A stretch of DNA of 64,000 nucleotides from Heligmosomoides polygyrus polygyrus (Eukaryota; Nematoda; Chromadorea; Rhabditida; Heligmosomidae). Below are positions 34,038 to 45,545 of the stretch, piece by piece. The position numbers were made by a program, and so were the translations under genes. How positions within the stretch are numbered: position 1 is the first letter of the stretch; the number at the start of each line of letters is the position of its first letter. The DNA lies in contig OX377202.1 in the NCBI GenBank assembly GCA_947396885.1, positions 2,170,001-2,234,000 on the forward strand. Reading direction: 5' to 3'. Under the pieces are notes generated by a model that made no database searches, had not been told where the DNA came from, and saw nothing but the letters and a program-made list of their open reading frames with translations.

Positions 34038-34553
34038 TCACTCAGCACTCGATTGAGAATTCGATTCCATCATGGGCGGAGGAGGTCTGTCTGGACGTCG
34101 TGGGGGCTGACTAGAGCTGTCAGGCCCGTCTGGTGGCCGGCGATGTGATCGCGGCGGCGTTTCCCCAGCCTCATTCTTCGCACTCGCCGACGCTTGACCC
34201 TGTGACCGTATTCGGGAAAACGGGGTCTGATCCAGCAGCAGCAGCCAGCAGCTTGCGATCCCCGTACATGCGCATTCTAAGCCGCACGAGCGTACCCTGC
34301 TTGCTTCTGTGTTCATATTCCTCGGAAATTCGCCGGCATTTTGCTTCATTATCCGCACTTCTCCACTATTGAGGCCTAGGCTTCTGATGTGCTCAGCTGG
34401 AGTTCTTCGCCAGCCACCACAAAAAACGAGCGTGGCCATTGGAATGCGAATGCTCCGCTGATTCGTCGCGCTATCGTCATCGATAATGACATTCGAAAAC
34501 GTGCGGAAATTGCCTACATTCCAGAGAAAATTCTCTGTAATAGAGGCAGTCAT
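34038..34553 (-). other. Weak minus-strand coding candidate
   Basis: One minus frame is open for 171 codons, ending in a Pro/Arg/Ser-rich stretch (PPRRPDRPPPPMMESNSQSS). A second minus frame (about 34200-34360) reads DNEAKCRRISEEYEHRSKQG followed by MRMYGDRKLLAAAAGSD, which looks more protein-like. Neither has a recognised domain or a clean splice context. Confidence 0.2.
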
Positions 34554-34667
34554 TTTCCTTTTAATTTTTTCATTTTTCTTGGAAATTCTTGGGAATTTTT
34601 CGCATCTGTGCGAGCTGACGATGTCTTATTAGCAGCGCTGCCAGGATTCCTTGAGGACTAGATTTCT

Positions 34668-34809
34668 GAGGGCCAGATTCATCAACCGCTTACCGCCCTC
34701 TAACGGTGAAAATACCGCCAAACCTGATGCTGGATGAATACCATATAAGGGGGTATGGCGGTATTTCCACCGTTAGAGGGCGGTAAGCGGTTGATGAATT
34801 CGGCCCCTG
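34668..34809. mobile_element. PAL-2 palindrome, core type 1
   Basis: Outer ends ggccagattcatcaacc and gatgaattcggcccctgg. Inner arms of about 37 bp (cgcttaccgccctctaacgg ... accgttagagggcggtaagc) are almost perfectly complementary around a loop of about 35 bp. Confidence 0.85.
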
Positions 34810-34859
34810 GTGTACCCTGGTGAACCAGGGGTTTGCGTTGAACTCCAGGCGGTAAATTT

Positions 34860-35200
34860 GAACGATTTTTTAAACTTTTCGATAAATTTCCGGTACAAAA
34901 TTTTCGTTGGACAAAAAAAAACTTCCAACCGTCTCGGAAAGTTTCTTGTTCAATCTGAAAGACGCCTCTTTTGATTTGGAAGATGTTCACTCTGGTTTCA
35001 AAATCGTAAAGCTCGTATAGAAGAATGTCGAACTTGATTTTTAAACGTCGATTTTGCTTTGAAAACTGTCCAATTTGATTTGAAAACTGTCCAGTTTGGC
35101 GTGAAAACGGTGTATAAAAGACCCGGCGTCTGTCTGTCTGTCCGTCCGTCCGTCCATCCGTCCATCTTTGCGTCTGTCTGTCAGTCCCCCATACTGAGTG
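34860..35200. repeat. AT-rich repeat piece and GTCT/GTCC microsatellite
   Basis: Motif aactgtccaatttgatttga repeats several times (35065-35110). A GTCT/GTCC tetranucleotide tract lies at about 35130-35190. Confidence 0.5.
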
Positions 35201-36200
35201 TAACGGCCTTTGGAGATCTCGATCGATATTATCGATCTCTGCTGGGCACTGGCCGCGTATGGTGAACATCAAGTAACTAGCATCGATCACCTAGCCATCG
35301 ATTAACTATCGATTAACCTTATCGTTTACGTCGTTCGGTAAATATTGCCTAACCGGGCGATATCGATCGAACGGCTATTTTCGAGGGATTCTATTGGTTT
35401 TTGTACGGGATTGTTGATGTCGGCTGCTGGGCATAGACAGGTTCACCACAAGCGTAGTATTGATAGGTCGGCCGGTATCGATCTACACGATCGATTTTTG
35501 TCCGGATTCGACTGCTTGAGATTGGAATCAGGCGAGCACGTCAGAATTTCTCAGTGCAGGATCAGAATTTCCTCTCACTAATGAAATCTTCGGCGACGCT
35601 GCGAAATTCCCGCATGAATATTCAGCAGCCTGATTATAAAATCTGTCAGTTGAACGCTCAACAACGACATGACTAAGTACATGGACTATCAGCTCTTCCT
35701 GGTTCAAAGCGCTCTCAGACGACCGGGGTGTTCGTCTTCATGGTGCGGGTATTTCAGTTTCATTCAGCGGCCTCTGCTCCATAAGCGAAGTGACGACGTT
35801 GTTTTTCGATGGGGTTGGCGGGGACTTCCATGTGATTGTCATCGTCCGGTCATTCATCATCATACAGGGACACCACCTAGCGACACCTCTCACCCCACCG
35901 CTCTCCACAATCAGCACGGTTCGTCGCCGTTGACGCCGTAGTTGTCGTCACAGTCGTCGTCGTGGTCGTCCTTTCACAAAGCCCATCCCGACATGCATCG
36001 ATCCTACAGCGCTGAATTCGAATCGTCGAGCAGATGCCGGCAGCTTTGAGCCAGCTCTGCCACACGGCCATTTCTAGCCAGCTCCGGTCGTCTAGAACCA
36101 GTCTTCAGTACGGTCCTCACCCTCTTCTCTGAAAGCAGGAGTGACATCTTCTGCTTCTTCATGTCTCAAACGAAGGAGTCATTTGTTCGCCGTGCATCTA
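35201..36200. other. ATCGAT-rich then unique sequence, no gene
   Basis: ATCGAT-type palindromes are dense from 35215 to 35500. The part to 36200 has short frames, with a GTC tract near 35943-35975. Confidence 0.35.
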
Positions 36201-36666
36201 GCACGTATAGCGCAGCTGGTGGCGGAGTAAATACCAAGCTGACTTATGGTTCGGTTCCTGCACACGCCATCCAAGTCATTCATCCGCTCCTCGAATTGTC
36301 ACCTGGTGGGAGGCTGTGCCGCTTCCATAGGTTGACTGCCTGTCATCTGTCGTCCCGTTGATAATCGAGTTGCTCGAACGGGTGTTGGCAACATCTTCAT
36401 TCATCCCTGACGCGTGCCAGAGTGCTCCAGTCGTTCGTTCAGAGCGTCTTTCCTGTCAGTGACGGCGTTCGTCCATCTGGCCCACCTAATCTTCGACGAC
36501 TTGGTCCATGCGACAGCGTCTCTGATTTGCGAAACGGGTCTTCCATTTTCACCGCAAGTTATTGCATAGACGAAATACGCATTTACTTCGACGATTTCCC
36601 GCAGAAGTACACTGCATGGCGCAATCCAACAAAGTGATTGGCTATTGTTGGCCTTTATCCTTCATA
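36201..36666 (+). mobile_element. SINE-A copy with extra internal sequence
   Basis: Head gcacgtatagcgcagctggt and 3' part gacgaaatacgcatttactt to tgcatggcgcaatccaacaa and cctttatccttc. The middle (about 36360-36530) carries the variant piece gcgtgccagagtgctccagt, so this is a composite of two SINE types. Confidence 0.55.
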
Positions 36667-37275
36667 CTAATATTCCTTAAACGCTACACACATTTACCCA
36701 ATCGGCTTACGCTACTCGCTATTCATTCTACTTTATGTTATCCTACTATGTTTGAAAAGAGCTAATTTGTCCGTTGGTCCTTGCGCACGTCCGCGCTTAA
36801 TTATTCGCCGGTGTCAAGCGTCCAGAAATCGGCATATCGATCGATATTAGTCGAAAGTCAGATGAGATATGCTGACAGATCACGAGCTTTTAATGGGAAA
36901 CATCCGATGCCGAGGCGGACTCCTAACAAGCATGAAGGGGGGACTGTGCAATATCGATCGATGTATCGATTTTCTTAGCAAAGCTTGCCGTATGTTGTGC
37001 GGATTATGATACATGATGAGAGCTGGGTGACTTTCATAGCAACTGAACATTTTCGATCAACCTACCAACATCGATCGATATTTATCGATTTTTGCTTATG
37101 ACCGCGATAAAGATCTTCTCAGCGGGGAAATAAAATCAACCTGACAATCAATATAATCAATATCACAGATTTCTTCCGTGGGTGGCCATTTGAGATTGTA
37201 ATAATAATCCCATCCGATCTTCTTGTTTGTTGAAGCCTATCGCAGCAGCTATAGAGGTAGCAAGCTCTTAAATTG
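36667..37275. other. No gene; ATCGAT-rich
   Basis: Several atatcgatcgat and catcgatcgatatttatcga blocks (36835, 36950, 37070). No exon. Confidence 0.4.
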
Positions 37276-37372
37276 ACGTTTTTTGTGATCAAAACTCTTG
37301 CCTCTGGCGGGACTCGAACTCGCGCCCTCTGCTTTCCGGGCAGAATGATATCCCTCACCGCCAGTGCTGTGT
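37276..37372 (-). mobile_element. SINE-B copy
   Basis: Plus-strand text ttttttgtgatcaaaactct, gcgggactcgaactcgcg and gctttccgggcagaatgat is the reverse of SINE-B (B box GAGTTCGAGTCC). Confidence 0.6.
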
Positions 37373-37519
37373 GACGCGACGTCCACGATATCCTCGTGAT
37401 CTGTCAGCATATCTCGTCTGACTTTCGATCAATCCTGATCGATATATCGATTTCTGGACGCTTGATGAAGAGCCTGTTGCCGCGTGCCGGCCCAGGTCAT
37501 GTCCATCTGCTGTCCAACA

Positions 37520-37650
37520 CGGGTTTAATTCAAGTGTGTAGGTCAAATACGCATTCAAATTGACTGCACGATGTCAAGAAAATGGAAGTAGAATGCGTGG
37601 CACACTCCGGTAGCGGATGGTTAACGCTGACCTCTAACCCTCATAGCGAT
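37520..37650 (+). mobile_element. SINE-A 3' fragment
   Basis: ggtcaaatacgcattcaaat to gaatgcgtggcacactccgg. Confidence 0.6.
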
Positions 37651-37721
37651 TTAAAAAAAATGTGACCGTAGAGATGCGGATGTAGGATAGGAGCTAGATG
37701 AACAAAATCGATACACCAATC

Positions 37722-38070
37722 AATAAATCTCGATCCATACTATCGATTTCATGCCCGGTTAGCCATCTGGGACGGTAATAGGTGGGTTGTATACTTCGAT
37801 CGCCATTACGAAAACTACCAATATCGATTAGGCGCCGCAAACGATCAATATTGGTAGCTTTCAGAATCAGCGATTGAAGTATAAATCCTTCCTTAATAAA
37901 TCTCGATCAGCATTCTCGATTTTTCGCCTAGTTAGCCATCAAAGACGGTAATAATAGGCGGGGTTTATACTTAGACCGCCATAATGAAAACTACCAATAT
38001 CGATTAGGCGCCGCAAACGATCAATATTGGTAGTTTTCATTATCGGCGATTGAAGTATAAACTCTCCTTA
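37722..38070. mobile_element. Tandem pair of PAL-1 palindromes, ACTACCAATATCGATT core type
   Basis: Two direct copies with a 174-bp period (aataaatctcgatc at 37722 and 37896). Each holds a hairpin: gaaaactaccaatatcgatt, gccgcaaacg, then atcaatattggtag, with ends tatacttcg and gaagtataaa shared with the other PAL-1 type. Confidence 0.8.
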
Positions 38071-38162
38071 ATGCCAACTTCAGACTCATGGACGAATTTT
38101 CGGCAATGACGAAAACCGCTCAGGTGAGGACTATAGGGTAAAGGAATAACTCGCTGTTAGTC

Positions 38163-38403
38163 AGCCTTATTGCGAGATTGCGCCGCGCATTCTACTTCCA
38201 CGGGATGTCGTGGAGGCGGTATATATGCGTATGTGTCCTATACAGTGATAGGCGCTGGCCATCCCATGGACAAGTCAGCGTTTTATCTTTCCCAGACAGG
38301 TCTGGAACCAATTCACCGACCTCGGAAGAGTGGAAGCTCTGGTTGACTTGAGCCGACGTGCACGCGGCAGCCGGCGCCTCTTCCGATTGCGCTACCACGT
38401 GCC
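38163..38403 (-). mobile_element. SINE-A copy
   Basis: gattgcgccgcgcattctac through gcgcctcttccgattgcgct on the + strand; tail absent. Confidence 0.75.
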
Positions 38404-39477
38404 ATCGATCGATAGTATCGATTTTTATGGAGTAGACCATCTGTCTTTGGCCAATCTTCACAGCGATGACAAAAATCAGTCCGCGAGCTGACGTCAGCAG
38501 CGTCTCCATCCGTCCGTCCTTGTCGCGTGCCAGAGTGCTCCAATGGATTCTCCTCGCTCGAGCGACAAGAATTCTCGAGCTTCGTTCCTTTGACAGTCGT
38601 ATTCGCTTTTCCCTTACTCCTCCTCCTACAGACGGTGTGGATCAGCTCGGTTTCACTGCGGGTTCGGACCCCCGTCTCCGCCACCTACCGAGGCATGTGA
38701 CCGTGACGTTGGGCGACGTTGGCGCGACGTACGCCGTCTTCCTGTTCTTCGTTCCTTACCGTGGTGATTAATATGGAGCGTTGCATGGACGAAGCCACAT
38801 GTAGAGTGATGGATGTCGCTTCTAGTGATCCGTGCTTCGTCTCTCGTACTTGCCACGAATTCTCTTCTCTGCCGAGGCAGCCAGCATCTGGTCTTCTTCT
38901 CCTTCTTCTTCCTGTCTGCCATGTCTGACGACCTTGGTTGGGCCAAGGTCACAGAGTCGCATCTCTGAGCAGTAGAAGTCGTCACCATCACCCACCGCAG
39001 CCTTCGGAGCAAAATTCTCTTCGAAACCCTCTCCATTCACCATCTCCAATCTGGACAGCAAGCAGGCTACTGCAGTGATGACTCATCTCACCGTATCACA
39101 CGCAACGGGTTCAGCGAACCTCTGATGTTTACCAGGCTCACCCAAGGCCGTTGTACAAACGAAATTTCGCTGTTACCATGGAAAAATGCTTTACAAAATT
39201 CATTGAAAAAATTGAAAAATTTACAGGTACAGTTTGGTGGTGCAGGATAAACCTAACCGTCAGGATAAACCTAAAAATTCGCTACGAGTGAGATCAAACA
39301 ATAACAATTTTGTGTTTATTCCAACAAAACTGTCATGTTCCTCTCAAGAAGCTCTGCAAAAGGGGTATTTTTATCAAAAAATGTGTGTCGTTTTTTTATC
39401 TTATCTTATATTTATATATCTATCTTATATTTATATTTATTTATTTATTTTTTATTTATCTTATATTTTTTATCAAA
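38404..39477. other. No confident gene; minus-strand frames only
   Basis: Minus frames (39061-38822, with MVNGEGFEENFAPKAAVGDG then FYCSEMRLCDLGPTKVV, and 39036-38653, Arg-rich) are open but unrecognised. A possible donor ggcaa/gtacga follows the first. 39131-39477 is AT-rich. Confidence 0.25.
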
Positions 39478-39662
39478 AAATATGTGTCGCGAATATGAGC
39501 AGCATTGAGAGTCGGGAGCGCTCCAGCCAATCATAACCAATCAAAGCATCGACCAAAAACATGCCAGCCAATCAGGATACCGACCTTATACGCCTATACG
39601 GTGTGGCCTGATTGGATGGGCCTTCCCAACTCCTAATGCTGCTCACTTTCGCGACATGTACC
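39478..39662. mobile_element. MITE-2 copy
   Basis: aatatgtgtcgcgaatatga to gctcactttcgcgacatgta. Interior cagccaatcata, ccagccaatcagg and ctgattggatggg are typical. Confidence 0.75.
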
Positions 39663-39834
39663 AACTAATTCAAATTCATAACGTATGCAGATGTGTCTAA
39701 CAAAGCTAAAATTACGTCTTTTAAAAGAATTTTTATTAAAAATACAGCTTTTCTAAGCATTGAGAAGAAAATCACTACTATGTGGAATAAACACAAAATT
39801 CTTATAGTTTCATCTCGAGGAGATCAGATTTTTA

Positions 39835-40028
39835 GGAGTCTTTCCTAATCGGAGGGGAGCATACAGTGATTTGCATCTCTAGTTCGTTGTTTGTGCTCCT
39901 CCCAGAGCTCCAGATGTTGTCCCATTATGCAAGGGTTTTTATTTAAATTCAGTGAATATGGTTGTGTGGCATGGAGTGACAAGCGCAAATGGCATTTTAC
40001 GATTGCCCCTCCCGACTAGGATAGATCC
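39835..40028. mobile_element. MITE-1 copy
   Basis: Left gagtctttcctaatcggagg, right cctcccgactaggatagatcc. Flanks atttttag and attcttag agree at 7 of 8 bases. Confidence 0.75.
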
Positions 40029-40190
40029 GATTCTTAGACTTATCCTCACGCGCCCACCAATCGGCCATTATTTTTGCACCGATGTACAGACGGATCAGCT
40101 TTTTCTATGTATATCGTTTTCACGTCATACTGGACATTTCACAAATCAAATTGAATACCTTTCAAACCGAATTTATTTATTTATTTGTTT

Positions 40191-40505
40191 ATTGCAATTG
40201 AAACTTATTTATTCAAATATCATTTATTATTTATTCAAATCATATTTATTTATTTATTGCAATTGAAATTTATTTATTCAAATATTATTTATTATTTATT
40301 CAAACCATGTTTATTTATTTATTGCAATTGAAATTTATTTATTCAAATATCATTTATTATTTATTCAAACCATATTTATTTATTTATTGCAATTGAAATT
40401 TATTTATTCAAATATCATTTATTATTTATTCAAATCATATTTATTTATTTATTGCAATTGAAACTTATTTATTCAAATATTATTTAATATTTATTTTAAC
40501 CACAC

Positions 40506-40515
<10 letters not shown>
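40191..40515. repeat. 65-bp AT-rich tandem array
   Basis: attgcaattgaaa anchors at 40191, 40256, 40321, 40386 and 40451, exactly 65 bp apart; about five units, then TTTA repeats. Confidence 0.85.
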
Positions 40516-40536
<21 letters not shown>

Positions 40537-40810
40537 TTGCAAATTGAATACTCTTCTAAGCAACTCGATGTTTTTGAAATCAAACCGGACATGTTCAGAA
40601 TTGAAACCAATTCCTTCCGCATTACACTAGAAACTCCTCAAGAAAGTCGGAATCGCTTTTTGTTGAAAAAAATTGGTGGCTTTTTTTTTTAGATTTTTTA
40701 AAATTCAACAAACCCAATAAGTGGCCACATTGTTTGAAATTTCATAATGTCCTCATTTTTTCTAAGAAAATGTGGTTTAAGGCTTGTTTTAAAGTGCAGT
40801 AATCCGGCAG
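40516..40810. other. AT-rich, no gene
   Basis: AT-rich spacer before a MITE-3 copy. Confidence 0.3.
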
Positions 40811-41013
40811 ATTTTGGCGCCATGCATTCGTCTAGGTCGCTGCGATTCTAATTTGATTGATAGTGTGAATGCTGCTTATCTGAAAAAGCAAAGTGAACAT
40901 ATGCGAGTTTTTCTTTACACCATTGACAGATGTGTAACTTCACGCAAACGGAGCCTTTGCTATCAATCAAGTGAAGATCGCAACCTCATTTACAGGTGCA
41001 TGGCGCAATCTCT
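40811..41013. mobile_element. MITE-3 copy
   Basis: ttggcgccatgcattcgtct to tacaggtgcatggcgcaatc; interior ttgattgatagtgt and cgcaacctcattt shared with other copies. Confidence 0.6.
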
Positions 41014-41427
41014 TTTTCAGCATCGAAAAATGCCGTTCACCATCGCCTATAAGCTAATAAGCTTAAAATAATCGCTTAGCTTGAAAAACAAACAAAAAAT
41101 TCAAGCATCGCGTAGCTTATTGAAAAAAGGCAGGAAACAGATAACAAAAATGAAAAAGAAAGCCATGAAAGAATTTATTTAAACAAAAAAAAAAACTATT
41201 CTAATGGTCACGGGGAGTCTGGCTTAATCTGGAGGTCGCTCGCTTTGATTTGAAAAATGCTCGGTTCGATTCCGAAGGCGTCAAGCATTATTAAAAGAAG
41301 ATAATTAAATTAATGATTAAAAGATATTGCAATTTTATTTAAAGTCTCTAATTTGGGGTACAAATGGTATATACATGTATAAATTAAATTTCTTTCAAAG
41401 CGCATTAAAGCAGCCATTGTTTAGTGC

Positions 41428-41458
<31 letters not shown>

Positions 41459-42421
41459 GACTATACTGTGTGCAATGATCAGCAGATAAGCAACATGATG
41501 TAAACGAAATGGAGGAGAAAAACAAGAGAACAAGAACAAAATAAAGAAAAGATGAAAAAATCAGAAAAAAGGCGAAATCGCGCCATACACTCAAAAACCC
41601 GTCACGATTTTTATTTGATTGATAGTGTAGGAGCTGCTTACATGCAGCAGCAATGTTAGGATAGGAGTGTTCATTACAAATGCAGCGTTCCAAAACGGCT
41701 TTTTAAAATTATTTTTTTAAATCAATAGCTTGTGAAAATAAACATATAATCTGCAGCCGGAAAGATCCGCAATTGACAGAGTTACCGCGCTCCGAACACG
41801 CCCGTGCGTGCAATTTCCGATCGGTGCCCACTCGATTGATAGGTTCCATTCTATATGCATTGTTCACGGCGCACTCTAAATGCAAGCTGGACAGTCTTAG
41901 AGTAATTCCTGTGTAGGCGGCTGGGAACTTTCTGATAAAACTCCCCAAACTCTACAAGCTGTCGCTCGCTCGCTCGCTGTACAAGTTGCCGCGCCCACTC
42001 GATTGATTCTGTCGGGCCTATATGCATTGTTCAACTCTACTGAGATTTATACGTCAAAAGATAGGGCTCGAGCTGTTTCTTTTCGCAAGTGCTTGAATTA
42101 TAAAAAAGATATTTTTTTAAAAAAGCCCCTTCAAAGCGTTCTTTTCGGCAATTGACCAAAGCATGTGTGCGGAACTGTGTTTGTTACATCATTTGCAGGT
42201 GTGAAACTCCACGAAAATTCTACTATCAAACGAGTAAAAATCGCTACATCTTGGGCGAGTGCACGGCGCAATCTACTCTTATTGGCAGTAAAAACAGCAG
42301 CCTTCATGCTTCTTAAGACATGCTCTGAACCATTAATTTTACTCAAAAATGAGAATTTTATAAAATTTCAAACAATGTGTTCAGTTAGCGCTTAAGGGAA
42401 TTAAAATTTCAAAGTAAGTTA
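41014..42421. other. AT-rich, no gene; scattered MITE-3 pieces
   Basis: TTTA tract at about 41428-41458, a MITE-3 end at 41576 (atcgcgccatacactcaaaa) and another near 42253 (gagtgcacggcgcaatct). A block ending actcgattgat and tatatgcattgttcac occurs twice (41830-41870 and 41998-42035). Confidence 0.4.
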
Positions 42422-42625
42422 GGCACATGTCGCGAAGATGAGCAGCATTGGGAGATGGTAACGCGCCAGCCAATCATATCCAAACAGAGCACCGGTCGAA
42501 CACACACCAGGCAATCAGAATACTGACCGCACAAGCCCTCTCCGAATGGCAGGCCAATTTGATGCGAGCTGATTGGCTGGCTGCGCCACCACCTCTCAAT
42601 GCTGCCCATCTACGCGACATATACC
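42422..42625. mobile_element. MITE-2 copy, 7 of 8 target duplication
   Basis: ggcacatgtcgcgaagatga to gcccatctacgcgacatata. Flanks gtaagtta and gaaagtta. Confidence 0.85.
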
Positions 42626-42988
42626 GAAAGTTATCCTAAAATTCTCCTTGAACAAAAAATTATTCAACCCTTTTTGGAGAGGCTCTAGTTTTTTGGTTTG
42701 AAAAGTATCCAATTTGACGTGAACATTGGTATATGCCACTTCCACGTCAAGCTGGACGCTTTTCAAATCAAATTGGACACCCTTCTAAGCCTAAGCCTAA
42801 AACTTCTGAAGTCAAAGCAAATAAATTCTATTAGTATGTTTTTTTCGAATTTTCAACTCACTTACCCAATATGTGTTCCTTGTTACCTTTGTTTAAAATT
42901 TTATAAAATTGTCATTGTTAGAGAAAAATAATGGCATATAGTTTGATTTAAAGAACAGGTGGGGCGGCAAGCTTTTAGTACCAAAAAA
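42626..42988. other. AT-rich, no gene
   Basis: Contains an inverted motif pair around 42705-42775 (tccaatttgacgtgaacatt against ttccacgtcaagctggacgc). Confidence 0.35.
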
Positions 42989-43203
42989 GAGATCACGCCA
43001 TGCACTCGTCCAAGACGTTGCAATTTTTATACGATTATTAGCGAAATTTCTGCTTGCATGGAGTTTCACACCTGTAAACAATACAGCAAAAACATTGTAA
43101 GGAACACACAAATTCTCACTTTTATGATTCATGAAAGCAGCATTTACACTATCAATCGAATAAAAATCGCGACCAGCTTTCAGAGTGCATGGCGCGACCT
43201 AGT
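42989..43203. mobile_element. MITE-3 copy, best preserved
   Basis: agatcacgccatgcactcgt to cagagtgcatggcgcgacct with cactatcaatcgaataaaaa near the right end. It defines the CGCCATGCACTC ends. Confidence 0.7.
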
Positions 43204-43631
43204 CTTTTGATGCGCTATATGATTGCTGTCTCGTTAAAACGGAAGCCAGCTTATTATCTTTTCCCTAAAAAATAAAAATTTGATTTAAATATTTTAATTT
43301 TTTTACTCAGGCAGCTGAACTTCAAAATTTCAATGCAATTTATACCAATTCTTCTATGAACAAAAAAAAACAATCCGGTGTTTTAATACATTACATGACT
43401 GCTACCTTGTTGCGCTTTAGAACAAAATTCAACTGATTATTTTTTCTCAAAAGAAAAAAATTCTATAAAATTATAACATTCATTGCGACACCTGAACTAA
43501 AAAATTTCAAAAAATTGTACCATTTTTGAGCAAAAAAGCTATGAGCAATTTGACTTCGAAATTTTTAGCCAGCATAGAAGAGTGTCCAAATTAGTGTGAA
43601 ATATGTCCAATTTGACGTGAAAATTGTAGAT
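43204..43631. other. AT-rich, no gene
   Basis: AT-rich; ends with repeated gtccaatttgacgtgaaaat motifs. Confidence 0.3.
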
Positions 43632-43921
43632 AAAAAGGATAAAGGACGTCGTTACTCGATCCCTTTCGGGATGCGCCACGCATTCTACTTCTACGAGATG
43701 TCGTGGAGGCGATTTGAATGCGCATTCGGCCATACGATGACTTGCGGTGGCCAGCCGATGAACAAGTCAGCGCTTTACCCTTCCCGGAAGTCTGGTTCCA
43801 ATTCACCGACCCCGGAGGGATGGAAGGCTTGGTTGGCCTGGGCGGGAAATCCGAACCAGGAACCTGGTATCGGATGCGGGCGACAGTCGGCGCCTCCTCC
43901 CACTGCGCTACACGTGCCCGA
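43632..43921 (-). mobile_element. SINE-A, nearly full length
   Basis: aaaaggataaaggacgtcgt (tail on +) through to cgcctcctcccactgcgcta (head). Confidence 0.88.
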
Positions 43922-43994
43922 CCGTGCACCCCCACCTTCGAACTCCAATGGACTCCCTGAAGCTGAAGTCTCAAAGAAGACAGCACCTAGACAA

Positions 43995-44610
43995 TCATCC
44001 GGCGTTGTTCATCTTGTCGTTCAAAACGACAAGCATCCGGTTGTAGAGAACCTCCGAGCGGATGCCTACGCCTGAAGGTGTAGGAGACGTTTCGACTTCT
44101 TTTTCGCAGAACACGCACCGTTCCAGCGTTGGTTTTTCGCGGTGCTTCAGCTTCCTGCTGCTGTCGGGCAGCTTTGATTCTCCGACGACGACTTCCTTAT
44201 CACTCGCATTCATCTCTGTGACGACGACGAGGCGGCGGCATATTTCCTCTGCTGCTTCTCCGTTCTTCATCATCGAATCACCACCCAGTCAGCCAGCCAT
44301 CACCATACATCCGAATAGGATCGAGTCCCATTGCCAGTGAGACCGCCGCACCGCTTCGGGATGCGTGCGCGACTTCGCTGCTGCTTCTGACGGCGGCAGC
44401 AGCTCGCTGGCTGGCTTCCACGTCGCGGAACAGGTCCCAGCCAACCACCCCCTTCTTCACCCCGACCACCCCCGGGCGTCCTCGAAGTGTTTCCGCCGCC
44501 CGCCCCGCCGGCTTTTCTCCGTCGGCCGCTAGCCGTCGACTCGTATCGCTAATCTGCTCCAAGCCCTGTTTCATCTCGGCGATCCGTCGCTTCCGCACCC
44601 CATCTTTCAA
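43995..44610 (-). other. Possible coding DNA, two minus-strand frames
   Basis: GC-rich block. One frame (44610-44278) reads RKRRIAEMKQGLEQISDTSR then an Ala/Arg-rich stretch; the next (44273-43995) reads MMKNGEAAEEICRRLVVVTE, later ERCVFCEKEVETSPTPSGVG and NRMLVVLNDKMNNAG. Composition and lack of triplet repeats favour real coding, but the frames do not join by a clear intron, and the upper frame opens without an ATG. No family recognised. Confidence 0.3.
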
Positions 44611-44828
44611 CGTGGATTAAATTTTGAATTTTTCTGTAGAATTTCTGGTACATAAGGGGTCTATGCCCAAGCGAGTGCAGTGGGTGGGGCAGGGGAGGAG
44701 CCCCAGCCAATCAAAGCATTGACCGTTTCCACTTGCGCTTGGGCTCCTTGCCGGAATTCCGGGATTTGACCCAGTTCGGACAGGGCTCTGACCCTCTTAA
44801 GCACCTTTTCCAACTGTTATTCTGCTGT

Positions 44829-45111
44829 GGAGCGCGTGTAGTGCAGTCGGGAGAGGTGCCGGCTGTCGCATGCACCCCATACCAGGTTCCTGATTTGGAT
44901 TTCCCGCCCAGGCCTTTCATCCCTCCTGGGTTGGTGAATCAGCACCCGATTCGTCTGGGAAGGATAAAGCGCTAACTTGTCCATCGACTGGCCACCGCAA
45001 GTCAGTCCATGTCCAAATACGCATTCTTATCGCCTCCACGACATCCCATAGAGGTAGAATGCGTGGCGCAACCCGAAGAGGATTGAATTACGCCGTCCTT
45101 CATCCTTTATG
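44829..45111 (+). mobile_element. SINE-A copy
   Basis: gcgcgtgtagtgcagtcggg to gaatgcgtggcgcaacccga and catcctttatg. Confidence 0.85.
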
Positions 45112-45215
45112 TATTCTTTTACGAATTATCTCTGAACCCTTGTGAAGCTGGAAGAGAATTCCGTTTTCATTGCGCGTTTTTTCTTCTTTTCATCTAAGTG
45201 TTTTTTCACGTCCCC

Positions 45216-45353
45216 TAAGGCCCCGTTTATACTTCGACGCCGAGCGACGCGACGCTTCGCATTATGGCCAAATTGATCGATCGCGTCGCCCGATCAATGT
45301 GGCCACAATACGTGGCGTTGCGTCGCTCGGCGTCGAAATATAAACGGGCCTTA
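45216..45353. mobile_element. PAL-1 palindrome, GCGACGCG core type
   Basis: taaggccccgtttatacttc to gaaatataaacgggcctta. Arms gacgccgagcgacgcgac and gttgcgtcgctcggcgtc; a second self-complementary layer aaattgatcgatcg / cgatcaatgtggcc sits at the centre. Confidence 0.88.
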
Positions 45354-45545
45354 ACTCACTTGTAGAGCAGGCTCTTTGTTCCTACCTTTGAAAAGTGAAG
45401 TGGATTTAGTTCCTCCTTGTTTTTGTACTTTTCGACGCAAAACTAGGAGTCTTTTGTGTTATTAGTGGTTGTGCTGTGTTGTGTTTTTTGTGATCTTCTC
45501 TAATGTCTGCCCTATGTGACGTATTGAATAAATAAATAAATAAAA
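45354..45545 (+). mobile_element. Retroelement 3' end with TAAA tail (tentative)
   Basis: Unrecognised sequence ending gacgtattgaataaataaat at the edge of mariner copy 2; same end as at about 9350-9372. Confidence 0.4.

Noticed and set aside
42784..42812. Interstitial nematode telomere repeat (GCCTAA)
   Set aside because: Only two adjacent units plus a degenerate one in AT-rich sequence; chance is sufficient.
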